Below, one piece after another: positions 1 to 8,065 of a DNA stretch of 64,000 nt. The number at the start of each line of letters is the position of its first letter. Position 1 is the stretch's first letter. Position numbers and translations under genes: made by a program. Under the pieces are notes generated by a model. The model was not told the DNA's origin, did no database searches, and saw nothing but the letters and a program-made list of their open reading frames with translations. Location: contig NZ_CP145608.1 of NCBI RefSeq assembly GCF_036884295.1, positions 496,001-560,000 of the forward strand, in the 5' to 3' direction. Source of the stretch: Brochothrix thermosphacta DSM 20171 = FSL F6-1036 (GTDB lineage: Bacteria; Bacillota; Bacilli; Lactobacillales; Listeriaceae).

Positions 1-1241
1 GAGATAACAATGATTGAAATTAAGAGTGTTACGGCTGCAGCTACAGAATATTGTGGCGCTGTACCAGTTGTAAGTTTGTAAATCCAAGAAATTAAAATAT
101 CCGTTGAACCCGCACCAGAACCAACACTTCCAGGTCCACCTTCATTAAAGAGATAGATGATTGAGAAGTTGTTAAAGTTAAACGTATATTGTGTAATTAA
201 GACAGGTGCCGTTGCAAATAAAATCATCGGCAATGTAATATTAGAAAAACGTTGGAAGGCAGAAGCACCATCAATTTTAGCAGCTTCGTACATTTCCTCG
301 GGAATTGATTGAAGAACGCCGGTTACCATGACATAAATGTAGGGGAAACCAAGCCAACCTTGAATCATAATAATAGCAGTTTTTGTCCAAAAAGGATCTG
401 TCTTCCAAGCGACCGCATCAATATTTACAAATGGTAAATGATTGAGGAAGGGAATGACTTGCGCATTAATAGCACCGATACTATCATTAAACATGTTTGA
501 AAAACTCATAATTGTAATGAATGCTGGGACTGCCCAAGGCAATAGGAATAAAATACGGAAGAGCGATTGTCCTTTAACAAATTTTTGATTCACAATAACC
601 GCTGTGATAATCCCTAAAATAATTTGCAGTGTGGTTGCTAATAATGTCCAAATGATTGTCCAAGAGAAGACGCTCGCAAAAGTGGCACGATAAGAAGCAA
701 GCACAAATAGATTTAAGAAGTTTTTAAACCCAACCCAGTCTAAGAGACGGAAGGGGGTAATATGTTGGAAATCATAGTTAGTAAAAGCGATGAAAATGGT
801 TACCATAACAGGGAAACAAATAACAAACGTCATCAATAGATAGGCAGGTAAAGTAAGAAGGTAAGGAAAACCATCTTCATACAAACTGTGTAGGTTTGCT
901 TTAGCTGTCGTGTTGACGGATAGTCCGTTACGGTATCGTTTGGTAATATTACGTGCGTCAAATATTACAAGCACGTAGAAGAAGATAAAAATCAATGTCA
1001 CAATGATTTGTAAGGAACCGCGAATCATCATAAATAGTGAATTGTCAACGATAGGGGTAGTACCAAGACTTACAAAGTTCGCGAGTGCTTCAAAGCCAAA
1101 GAGGAACATTTCAACAAAAAATAGTACAAAACCAGCAAGGAAAATGCTGCCTTTAAAATATTGTTTATTATAAAATTGTCCCAATCCAGAGATGAGCGAT
1201 AAATAGGTCGCTTTTTGTACAGATTGATTGGTTTCTTTCAC
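1..1241 (-). CDS. mdxF: Maltodextrin ABC transporter permease, MalF/MdxF type (partial, C-terminus outside window)
   Basis: Inner subunit of a sugar ABC importer that would pass maltose or maltodextrins from the binding protein encoded just upstream. The reverse-strand reading frame is open from the left edge to a GTG at 1241, preceded by a GAGGAGA ribosome site 6-9 bases away. The translation is rich in hydrophobic segments. It contains the binding-protein-dependent permease EAA loop (EEMYEAAKIDGAS) near its C-terminal part, the signature that contacts the ATPase. Gene order regulator, amylase, binding protein, permease matches the mdx loci of Bacillus and Listeria, so the next gene beyond the edge should be an MdxG-type permease. 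Substrate is inferred from the neighbours. The 3' end is missing. Confidence 0.9.
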   Translation of the reverse strand, partial: MKETNQSVQKATYLSLISGLGQFYNKQYFKGSIFLAGFVLFFVEMFLFGFEALANFVSLGTTPIVDNSLFMMIRGSLQIIVTLIFIFFYVLVIFDARNITKRYRNGLSVNTTAKANLHSLYEDGFPYLLTLPAYLLMTFVICFPVMVTIFIAFTNYDFQHITPFRLLDWVGFKNFLNLFVLASYRATFASVFSWTIIWTLLATTLQIILGIITAVIVNQKFVKGQSLFRILFLLPWAVPAFITIMSFSNMFNDSIGAINAQVIPFLNHLPFVNIDAVAWKTDPFWTKTAIIMIQGWLGFPYIYVMVTGVLQSIPEEMYEAAKIDGASAFQRFSNITLPMILFATAPVLITQYTFNFNNFSIIYLFNEGGPGSVGSGAGSTDILISWIYKLTTGTAPQYSVAAAVTLLISIIVI

Positions 1242-1276
1242 AAGTATCTCCTCGATTCTAGGGCAAATAGGATATG

Positions 1277-1333
1277 AAAAAATGATGACACCTACAGAAG
1301 CCATAAGTATACGTGGCAAAATGTAAGTGTCAT
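1277..1333 (-). terminator. Hairpin with U-tract between mdxE and mdxF (probable partial terminator)
   Basis: On the minus strand an 11-bp stem (ATGACACTTAC with GTAGGTGTCAT, one G-U pair) closes a loop of about 27 bases and is followed by six T residues. It sits in the 109-base gap between binding-protein and permease genes. No separate promoter for the permease is evident, so incomplete termination that favours the binding protein is the likely role (inference). Confidence 0.5.
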
Positions 1334-1350
1334 TTATTCTTAATTAATGG

Positions 1351-2607
1351 CTATTTGCTTTCGTATTTTTCACTAATATTTGTCTTGATTACCTTAACAG
1401 CTGCATCCGCAGAAGCTTGAGGTTCTTTTTTACCTGATACAGCATCAAACATCAAGTTTTCAACGCCAGTCCATACTTCACTCATTTCAGGGATAGTTGG
1501 TGTTGGTGTTGAAGTTTGGAATTGATCAATAACAGCATTTGTTAATTCATCATTTGTTTTAGCTGCTTTATCACGTGCTGTTTCGTTAGCAGGAATTTCG
1601 TTTGTGTCTTCATAAAATTTGAAGGCATTGTCTGCATTACCAGCGTAAGCTAACCATTTTTGAGCTAAATCAGGATTTTTTGAATACGATGTTGCGATCC
1701 ATGCTTTACCACCAGCGAAAGGACTGTAATCTTTATCACCAGGTAATTTAGCGATAGAAGTGACACCATAATTAACCTTAGCTTTTTTGTAGGTTGCAGC
1801 TTGCCAAGGACCGTCAATAACAACAGCAGTTTTACCTTCAGTGAATTGTTTTGTTACAAAATCACCGGCACTTTTGTTATCTAACATTCCTTTAGGCCAT
1901 TTTTTGTACCATTCTTTTGCGTATTCAACACCTTTTACAGCGCCAGCGTTGTTTAAACCGATATCATTTACGTCCGTGCCGTCTTTACCAAAAACGTAAC
2001 CACCGTTACCTGCTAATAAACCATAGCTATAGTAAAAGTCAGTCCATTTTGCTAAAAAGGCAGTATTTGTACCAGATTCTGAAGCAAAATCGAATTTTTT
2101 ATCCGTTGCTAATTTTTCTAACTCAGCAAATGTTTTAGGTGCTTCTTTAATTAAATCTTTGTTGTAATACATAACGATTGTTTCGATAACAGCAGGCACA
2201 CCATATTGTTTGCCTTCAGAAGTAACTAAGCTTTTCTCTTTATCACTAAAGTCATCAGAAGAAAGTGATTTCACTTCAGCCAGATGACCTTGTTGAGCTA
2301 AACCACCGACACGGTCATAAGCGCCTAATGTAACATCGGGTGCTTTTCCAGCAGGTCCATCAAGAGGAATGGCTTCAAGTTGATCGAACATTTGCTTGGT
2401 AACGATTTTAACTTTAACATCGTTGTCTTTTTCAAATTTATCTTTGATACTTTCAACATAAGGCTTGTAAATTTCTTCAACAGAGACAGTTAACGTTTTG
2501 TTGTCACCAGCGGCCTTTTTATCATCTGTTTTACCGCCCGAGCAGCCAGCAAGTACAAGAGTGAAAGTTAAAAGAAGTGATGTAAATAACATTAATCGTT
2601 TTTTCAT
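1351..2607 (-). CDS. mdxE: Maltose/maltodextrin-binding lipoprotein
   Basis: Extracellular solute-binding protein of about 418 residues that captures maltodextrins for the ABC importer. The start was placed at 2607 because a GGGGGA ribosome site lies 8 bases upstream; an ATG six codons earlier is poorly placed. The N-terminus is a lipoprotein signal, MKKRLMLF followed by a hydrophobic run and the lipobox LAGC, so the mature protein is lipid-anchored at Cys21 or so. The body shows family-1 binding-protein features such as VKIVTKQMFDQLEA, FTEGKTAVVIDGPW and AFAGGKAW-like segments. It has its own promoter (2648-2676) carrying an operator. Maltodextrin specificity is inferred from the adjacent neopullulanase-type gene; cyclodextrin is possible. 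Confidence 0.9.
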   Translation of the reverse strand: MKKRLMLFTSLLLTFTLVLAGCSGGKTDDKKAAGDNKTLTVSVEEIYKPYVESIKDKFEKDNDVKVKIVTKQMFDQLEAIPLDGPAGKAPDVTLGAYDRVGGLAQQGHLAEVKSLSSDDFSDKEKSLVTSEGKQYGVPAVIETIVMYYNKDLIKEAPKTFAELEKLATDKKFDFASESGTNTAFLAKWTDFYYSYGLLAGNGGYVFGKDGTDVNDIGLNNAGAVKGVEYAKEWYKKWPKGMLDNKSAGDFVTKQFTEGKTAVVIDGPWQAATYKKAKVNYGVTSIAKLPGDKDYSPFAGGKAWIATSYSKNPDLAQKWLAYAGNADNAFKFYEDTNEIPANETARDKAAKTNDELTNAVIDQFQTSTPTPTIPEMSEVWTGVENLMFDAVSGKKEPQASADAAVKVIKTNISEKYESK

Positions 2608-2647
2608 TGTGATATCCCCCAACATAGTTTATTTAAGAACTACCTTT

Positions 2648-2676
2648 AGTATAGCTATTTATGCAAACGCTTTCAA
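2648..2676 (-). promoter_or_regulatory. mdxE promoter with cre/MalR-type operator
   Basis: On the minus strand TTGAAA (2671-2676), a 17-bp spacer and TATACT (2648-2653) form a sigma-A promoter. The operator-like sequence TGCAAACGCTTTCA (plus-strand 2662-2675) overlaps the -35 box and spacer. It matches the cre consensus at 13 of 14 positions and resembles the palindrome at 7199-7214. Confidence 0.75.
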
Positions 2677-2741
2677 TGCCTGTGAATGATGTTATCGGTA
2701 ACAAGATGAGTTACGCTATATTTATAATTGGTATATCTTAT

Positions 2742-4511
2742 TTATTGATCTTTGAAAATGATGAAATCATTTGTTTTGATTCGGATTTTTTGACCGTGAC
2801 GTTCACCAGAACCAAAGATTGGTTGAGCAGATTTTGGTAACGTTGGAACAGCAATATCTTGTTCCATTGTTGCACGATTGAAAATACAATATAATGTTGT
2901 TTCATTTTCTCGCAATGAGAAGGTAATACTTTCAGATGTTGAAGGCAACCACTGTAATTCACCTTCTTGAATCGTATGGTTGTATTCTTTACGGAAGGCC
3001 ATTAAAGATTTAGTAAAAGTGAGTAAGTCCTGATCTTGTTTAGTTTCATCCCAAATCATACATTTTCGGCAATCAGGATCGTTAAAACCATCAAGTCCCA
3101 CTTCAGTACCGTAATAGATACAAGGTGTCCCTTTTTGTGTAAACACAAAGGCAAGCAATTGTTTAAGACGTTGCGTATCGTTATCCATGCGTGAAAGAAC
3201 ACGTGCTGTATCATGACTATCAAGCATATTAAACATCACACTTGTTGTTGCTTTACGATACATCATTAATTGAGTGTTCAATCCCGAAATTAGTGTTTCT
3301 TCATCAATGGAACGATCAATGAAATAATCGTTGATTGTTTCAATGTACGGGTAGTTCATTGTGGCGTGGAATTCATCGCCTTCCAACCAACGTTGAGCGC
3401 TGTGCCAAATTTCACCTAAGATATAAATATCAGGACGAACAGCAGTCAGAGCAGCATTTAATTTTTTCCAGAATTGGTGATCAACTTCATTAGCGACATC
3501 TAAACGCCAAGCATCAATTCCGAATTTTTCTACCCAGTAAGTTGCGATTGAAATCAAGTAATCTTGTACTTCGGGATTAGCTGTGTTTAATTTAGGCATA
3601 TGAATCGTGAATGAGAACGTATCGAATGATAAGGTCGTTTCATTTTCAATATTGCCATTTTCGCCTTCGCGAACAGGGAAACTGTGTACATGGAACCAGT
3701 CTTTGTATTTTGATTTCTCTTCATTTTTAACAACATCTTGCCATTGTGGTGAAAGGTCGCCGATATGATTGAAGACGGCATCGAGCATAATACGCATGCC
3801 ACGACGATGCGCTTCATCTACTAATAGTTGGAAAGTTTCATCATTACCAAAATGAGAATCGATTGTGAAATAATCTTCCGTATCATATTTATGGTTTGTT
3901 GGCGCTTTGAAGATAGGCGTGAAATAAAGACCGTTAATACCCAGTTCTTCGAGGTAATCTAAGTGATTGATAATCCCTTGTAAGTCACCGCCATAAAAAG
4001 CAGAGGTTATCGGCGATTCTTGGCTCCATTCTTTTACGTTAGCGGGTGATAACTCGGGTTGCCCATTAGCAAAACGTTCAGGGAATATTTGGTACCAACG
4101 GGTGTCACTTGCCCATTCAGGCGCTTTGAAAGAATCTTGTTCATGTAAGAAAGGCATTCTAAAATAGTAGTTAGAATAAGTGAGCACACGTTCGCTTACT
4201 GGGAAACACCCACGATCGCCATAAAAAATTGTTTCGTCATTATTTTCTAAAACAAAGCCATACTGCCATCTTGAGAAAGGGGGTTCAACACTAATTTCCC
4301 AATAGTCATGTGTTAAGGTTTCGGCTATTTTCGTCATTGGACGTTGTTGTTGCCACCATTTTTCAGTGTCGAAAAGGTAAGGGTCGCCTCCAAGTAGATA
4401 GGCTTTTAAAACGTCGGCTTTTTTTGTACGTAAGCGAATGTAAAAACGCCCGTCCGTGTGTAAAAAGGCATCCTCGCTTTCTGGTCTGTGAAAAATTGCT
4501 GCTAATTCCAT
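2742..4511 (-). CDS. nplT: Neopullulanase / maltogenic amylase-type GH13 enzyme
   Basis: Intracellular glycoside hydrolase family 13 enzyme of 589 residues that would cut maltodextrins, cyclodextrins or pullulan to maltose/panose. Residues 1 to about 125 have the extra N-terminal domain typical of the neopullulanase/cyclomaltodextrinase subfamily. The four GH13 signature regions are present: DAVFNH at 244-249, WRLDVANE with nucleophile Asp338, GEIWH with acid/base Glu367, and SHD with Asp434. There is no signal peptide, so it acts on imported oligosaccharides. It directly abuts the next GH13 gene upstream (4512), indicating co-transcription from the promoter at 7192-7220. The final product profile cannot be told from sequence alone. 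Confidence 0.9.
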   Translation of the reverse strand: MELAAIFHRPESEDAFLHTDGRFYIRLRTKKADVLKAYLLGGDPYLFDTEKWWQQQRPMTKIAETLTHDYWEISVEPPFSRWQYGFVLENNDETIFYGDRGCFPVSERVLTYSNYYFRMPFLHEQDSFKAPEWASDTRWYQIFPERFANGQPELSPANVKEWSQESPITSAFYGGDLQGIINHLDYLEELGINGLYFTPIFKAPTNHKYDTEDYFTIDSHFGNDETFQLLVDEAHRRGMRIMLDAVFNHIGDLSPQWQDVVKNEEKSKYKDWFHVHSFPVREGENGNIENETTLSFDTFSFTIHMPKLNTANPEVQDYLISIATYWVEKFGIDAWRLDVANEVDHQFWKKLNAALTAVRPDIYILGEIWHSAQRWLEGDEFHATMNYPYIETINDYFIDRSIDEETLISGLNTQLMMYRKATTSVMFNMLDSHDTARVLSRMDNDTQRLKQLLAFVFTQKGTPCIYYGTEVGLDGFNDPDCRKCMIWDETKQDQDLLTFTKSLMAFRKEYNHTIQEGELQWLPSTSESITFSLRENETTLYCIFNRATMEQDIAVPTLPKSAQPIFGSGERHGQKIRIKTNDFIIFKDQ

Positions 4512-6143
4512 TTAATGTTCCTCCTTTAAGGTGATAAGTATGCCATAAGGTCCTAATTGTTGGCTGTTAGGATTATAAGCTTCTGCGATCAGATGTTTTT
4601 CCTCAATTGTAGGTGGTTGAGATAATGTAATTGTCTCAGAGGAAAGGTTGACTCTTACCGCAAACGTTTGCATATCCAAATGACGGCTAATAAAAAATAA
4701 ATACGGGTGTAAGGGGTCATAAAAGTGTGTGCTCCCCTTAGCGATTAAGTGCGACCATTCTTTTCGAAGTGCAATTAATTGCCTGTAAAAATGAAAGGTA
4801 CTGTTTTGCTGTTCTATTTGCTGAGCATAACTCTGCCCTGTAGTTAGTAAATTGTTCCACGGTGCCACGGTCGAAAAACCATGGAAGTGACTGTCATCCC
4901 AATGCATTGTGCCACGCGCTGCTTCTTTGGATGTTTTTTGTACAATATCCAATTGTTCGTCAAGTGTTAAAAGCTGTTGGGCTGCTGCTGTGAAATTGGC
5001 GACACTCGGATCAGTGTAGTCGGATAGCTGATCGTGAGAGGCATTCGGTAAACCTAATTCTTCTCCTTGATAAATAATTGGCCAACCATGTAAGAAAAAT
5101 TGTAAGGCAACTAAAGCTTTTGCACTCGGTGCTGAGCCATCACCGAAGCGTGATACCGCTCGAGGATGGTCGTGATTACTGAGATAAAGCCCTAAACCAC
5201 CTGTTGTGTTTTTACTTTGTGCTTGATAAGCAGCTAGCGTATCTTTAAAGGCGACGAGATCTAATGGCTGTTTGTTATCAACCATCGGGAGGTTGTAGGG
5301 TGCTGGAACCGTTTTGAAGTGACCAAAAGTAATTAGGGCATCTAACGTTTCCAAATAAGCCGTTGTATCTTCGGGTTGAGCAGAAGCGGCTTCGCCTAAT
5401 AAAACAAAAGGGAGACTAGTTTTAGCTGCAATCGTCTGTTTGAAGTCTTGCAAATGTTTAAAGTTTTTAGTGAGATTGGCATAATATTGTTCTGCAATTA
5501 GGGGTTCGTTTGTTTGAGAGGCAATAGATAAAAAGCGACGATCTTTTGCCAAGTGTGAAACAGCATCTAAACGAAAACCATCAACGCCCTGTGCTAACCA
5601 ATAGGCAGCAATTTCAGCGAGTTCATCAACCATTGCTTGATTATCCCAATTTAAATCGGGCATTTCTTTAGCAAAAAGATGGAAGTAACTTTGTTGTGAC
5701 GTTTCATCATAGGCCCATGTGCTACCGCCAAAAAAGGAAGCCCAATTCGTTGGGGGCGTATCTGGTGTGGCATCTTGCCAGATGTAGTAATCACGGTAGG
5801 GTGATTCTTTAGACGCTATTGCTGACTTAAACCAAGCATGTTGATCAGATGTATGATTAATAACTAAATCTAAATAGAGTGATATCCCTTGTGCATGACA
5901 TGCTGCTACAACGCGTTGAAAATCTTGTAACGTCCCAAATTTTTGATCAATATGATAATAGTCGCTGACATCATAACCATTGTCCACATCAGGTGATTCA
6001 AAAATGGGATTGAGCCAGATAGCAGTAATGCCTAATGAACTTAAATAATCAATGCGCGACAATAAACCATTCAGGTCGCCTATGCCATCATTGTTACTAT
6101 CTTGAAAACTCTTTAAATAGACTTGATATATAATAGGTGACAT
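4512..6143 (-). CDS. Alpha-glucosidase, GH13 subfamily 31 (likely alpha-1,4-specific)
   Basis: A 543-residue cytoplasmic GH13 enzyme that would release glucose from maltose and short maltodextrins. It opens with the family's IYQVYLKSFQDSNNDGIGD segment. It has LVINHTSD near 93-100, FRLDAVSH with nucleophile Asp193, Glu251 in LLGEAAS and the NHD motif with Asp325. The residue after the nucleophile is Ala194. In oligo-1,6-glucosidases this position is Val, whereas Thr/Ala goes with alpha-1,4 preference (family knowledge), so maltase activity is favoured. The gene lies 12 bases after the regulator and abuts nplT. The region-III segment is less canonical than usual, which leaves some doubt about exact specificity. 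Confidence 0.82.
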   Translation of the reverse strand: MSPIIYQVYLKSFQDSNNDGIGDLNGLLSRIDYLSSLGITAIWLNPIFESPDVDNGYDVSDYYHIDQKFGTLQDFQRVVAACHAQGISLYLDLVINHTSDQHAWFKSAIASKESPYRDYYIWQDATPDTPPTNWASFFGGSTWAYDETSQQSYFHLFAKEMPDLNWDNQAMVDELAEIAAYWLAQGVDGFRLDAVSHLAKDRRFLSIASQTNEPLIAEQYYANLTKNFKHLQDFKQTIAAKTSLPFVLLGEAASAQPEDTTAYLETLDALITFGHFKTVPAPYNLPMVDNKQPLDLVAFKDTLAAYQAQSKNTTGGLGLYLSNHDHPRAVSRFGDGSAPSAKALVALQFFLHGWPIIYQGEELGLPNASHDQLSDYTDPSVANFTAAAQQLLTLDEQLDIVQKTSKEAARGTMHWDDSHFHGFSTVAPWNNLLTTGQSYAQQIEQQNSTFHFYRQLIALRKEWSHLIAKGSTHFYDPLHPYLFFISRHLDMQTFAVRVNLSSETITLSQPPTIEEKHLIAEAYNPNSQQLGPYGILITLKEEH

Positions 6144-6155
6144 CAGTGTTCTCCT

Positions 6156-7145
6156 TTAATGTAAGTAGTTGTTTTCAAGCAGTGCTTGTCGTGAAGGTGT
6201 TAATGATAAAGTAGGCTCAAATAAATAACGTGTCGGAGTAGGAGCCTGTGTAATTTTATCAAGAATCATTTGTCCACAGGCGGCGCCCATTTCCAAAATA
6301 GGTTGTCGAACTGTTGTGATATGAGGGTGAGACACGCGATCTAAATAAATCCCATCAAATCCAGTGATGCCAATATCTTTACCGATTTTAAGATCTGTAA
6401 ATTGTTTAACAGCTTGAAGAACACCAGTAGTGATATTGTCAGTCGCACAGACAATCCCGATACGTTCTTTTTTGAGTGTATTTAAACTTCTAGTTAAAAA
6501 ATGGCGCATAAAGCGTTGTGAATCCTTGAAAGCATTGGGCATATGATAAACGGCACTGTGACGATGCCAGGCACTCATTGTATCAACATACCCTTGTTCC
6601 CGAGAACGTTCGAACGGTTCGTCAATATCTGTTCCGAAATAAAGGATACGGCTATAACCATCTTGTAACAACTGTTCTGTCGTTAAGGCAATGCCTTTGT
6701 GATTATTAATATCCACATAGTCAAATGAATGTTGATTTTCGCCAAAAAAAACAAGCGGTTCTTTGATGGATTGTATTAATTCGAGATATTGTTCCCGGAA
6801 ACCAGTGACGATAAAACCATCGCAGTTACCAACTGAAATTGAATCAGGATGAACTATCTGTAATGAATAACGCTGTTTCGCTAAAGTTTGGTTAAGGCCA
6901 AGTAACAAATACATATAATAAGGTTCCGTTGTATCAATTTCTTCTAAAAATAAGAATTTTATGATTTGGGTGCGTTTGGTTACTAATGCTTTGGCAGCGT
7001 AATTAGGTGTATAATTTAGTTCTTTCATTACAGCTAAAACCATCAAGCGCACTTCTTCAGTAACTTTTTCAGGATGATTTACGACACGAGAAACGGTCAT
7101 TTTGGAAACATGTGCTTGTTTTGCCACATCAGATAAAGTTGTCAT
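6156..7145 (-). CDS. mdxR: LacI-family regulator of the maltodextrin locus
   Basis: A 329-residue transcription factor with the LacI layout: helix-turn-helix at residues 4-25 (LSDVAKQAHVSKMTVSRVVN), hinge around 48-56 (YAAKALVTK), then a periplasmic-binding-type effector domain. It is first gene of the unit running into both GH13 genes. It is preceded by a GGGAGGAG ribosome site and by a promoter whose spacer is completely filled by a palindrome typical of LacI/CcpA operators, suggesting autoregulation. The effector is probably maltose or a maltodextrin, inferred from context. Whether it represses or activates (Bacillus MdxR activates) cannot be read from the sequence. Confidence 0.85.
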   Translation of the reverse strand: MTTLSDVAKQAHVSKMTVSRVVNHPEKVTEEVRLMVLAVMKELNYTPNYAAKALVTKRTQIIKFLFLEEIDTTEPYYMYLLLGLNQTLAKQRYSLQIVHPDSISVGNCDGFIVTGFREQYLELIQSIKEPLVFFGENQHSFDYVDINNHKGIALTTEQLLQDGYSRILYFGTDIDEPFERSREQGYVDTMSAWHRHSAVYHMPNAFKDSQRFMRHFLTRSLNTLKKERIGIVCATDNITTGVLQAVKQFTDLKIGKDIGITGFDGIYLDRVSHPHITTVRQPILEMGAACGQMILDKITQAPTPTRYLFEPTLSLTPSRQALLENNYLH

Positions 7146-7191
7146 TATTATCTCCTCCCTCTATAAGTAAGCGATTTCATATATTATATTT

Positions 7192-7220
7192 AGTGTATAT
7201 GCAAACGTTTGCATTGTCAA
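7192..7220 (-). promoter_or_regulatory. Promoter and palindromic operator of the maltodextrin regulator/amylase operon
   Basis: On the minus strand TTGACA (7215-7220), a 17-bp spacer and TACACT (7192-7197). The spacer holds the perfect 16-bp palindrome ATGCAAACGTTTGCAT (7199-7214), a LacI-family operator with central CG and a near-consensus cre. A protein bound here would cover both promoter elements. Confidence 0.8.
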
Positions 7221-7353
7221 TTGTATTTTAAAAACATAAGGAAAATATTTAAAAAAACGAAAAAACAGCAAATTATTCAAAAAAAAATAAAGCCAACAAA
7301 GCTTGATTTAACAGCATTTACTTTCATTTTTTTAAAAAAGATGTCTAAAATAT

Positions 7354-7378
7354 GTTTGAAATTTTGTTGAAGTGGAAT
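7354..7378 (+). promoter_or_regulatory. Candidate sigma-B-type promoter of the csbD-like gene
   Basis: GTTTGA (7354-7359), a 13-base spacer and TGGAAT (7373-7378) are close to the sigma-B consensus GTTTAA-N13/15-GGGWAT. CsbD-family genes are sigma-B dependent in Bacillus, which supports the reading. Not proven by sequence. Confidence 0.4.
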
Positions 7379-7431
7379 GGTTATAGTGTAACGCATTTAC
7401 GTTACCAAATACATATGAGAAGAGGGATATT

Positions 7432-7596
7432 ATGAGTGGAGAATTCGACAAAGTAAAAGGAAAAGTGAAGGAAGTCACAGGTAAAGTCCTTAACGATGAT
7501 TCATTAAAAGCTAAGGGTAAAGCTGAGCAAGTAAAAGGCGAAGCTGAAAAAAAAGCAGGTAAAGTAAAAGATAAGCTTGATGACGCTACAAAATAA
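7432..7596 (+). CDS. CsbD-family small stress protein
   Basis: A 54-residue protein, too short for many gene callers, starting at ATG 7432 after an AGAGGGA ribosome site. It begins MSGEFDKVKGKVKEVTGK and is rich in Lys, Glu and Gly. KVKGK/KGEAEKKAGK-type repeats are characteristic of the CsbD family of general stress proteins, whose function is not established. The reading frame ends TAA at 7596. A possible sigma-B promoter lies upstream and a second stress-type small protein follows at 7645, so the two may be co-transcribed to the terminator at 7954-7986. Confidence 0.88.
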   Translation: MSGEFDKVKGKVKEVTGKVLNDDSLKAKGKAEQVKGEAEKKAGKVKDKLDDATK

Positions 7597-7644
7597 GTCG
7601 ACATACATAGACACACATAGTAGTAAGACAGAGGAGGAATAAGT

Positions 7645-7893
7645 ATGTTTCATTTTATCTGGGTTTTAATTATAGGTGCAATTATAGGTGCTATCGCTGG
7701 TGCAATTACAAAAACAGCGTATGGTTGGATTGGAAATATTGTAGCAGGAATCGTGGGTTCTTGGTTAGGAGAGTCACTACTAGGTAGTTGGGGACCTTCA
7801 GTTGCCGGGATGGCAATTTTCCCATCATTAATCGGTGCTGTAATATTAGTATTTATTGCTTCGTTAGTGTTCAGAGGAATGGCTAAACGATAA
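7645..7893 (+). CDS. GlsB/YeaQ/YmgE-family small membrane protein
   Basis: An 82-residue hydrophobic protein with three predicted membrane segments (about 3-22, 27-47 and 55-76). Gly/Ala-rich stretches such as IIGAIAGAITK and GNIVAGIVGSWLG mark the transglycosylase-associated/GlsB-YeaQ family linked to general stress in Lactobacillales. The ATG at 7645 follows a good AGGAGG. It lies 48 bases after the csbD-like gene with no terminator between them, so they are probably one stress transcript. Molecular function is not known for the family. Confidence 0.85.
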   Translation: MFHFIWVLIIGAIIGAIAGAITKTAYGWIGNIVAGIVGSWLGESLLGSWGPSVAGMAIFPSLIGAVILVFIASLVFRGMAKR

Positions 7894-7953
7894 TAATTAA
7901 TGAATTTAAAATTGAACGATAGTTTAGAATTATTTTTCAGTTGATAATATATA

Positions 7954-7986
7954 AGGCCACTACGTAAATGTAGTGGTCTTTTTTTT
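7954..7986 (+). terminator. Rho-independent terminator after the stress gene pair
   Basis: Stem GGCCACTAC/GTAGTGGTC around a six-base loop followed by a run of eight or more T. Confidence 0.9.
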
Positions 7987-8028
7987 ATAAAATAAGATAG
8001 GAAAGTCGGTGAACTTCTTGCGTTTTCT

Positions 8029-8037
8029 TGTTATAAT
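8029..8037 (+). promoter_or_regulatory. Extended -10 promoter of the NOS gene
   Basis: TGT followed by TATAAT (8032-8037) is a strong extended -10 box. The sequence 17 bp upstream is a weak -35. It lies downstream of the upstream in-frame GTG (8009), which argues for the downstream start at 8066. Confidence 0.6.
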
Positions 8038-8065
8038 AGAAACTATTCGAGGAGTTGAAAATAAG

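Noticed and set aside
8009-8065. Longer N-terminus for the NOS gene from a GTG at 8009
   Set aside because: It would place a strong extended -10 box inside the coding region and adds residues absent from known NOS proteins.
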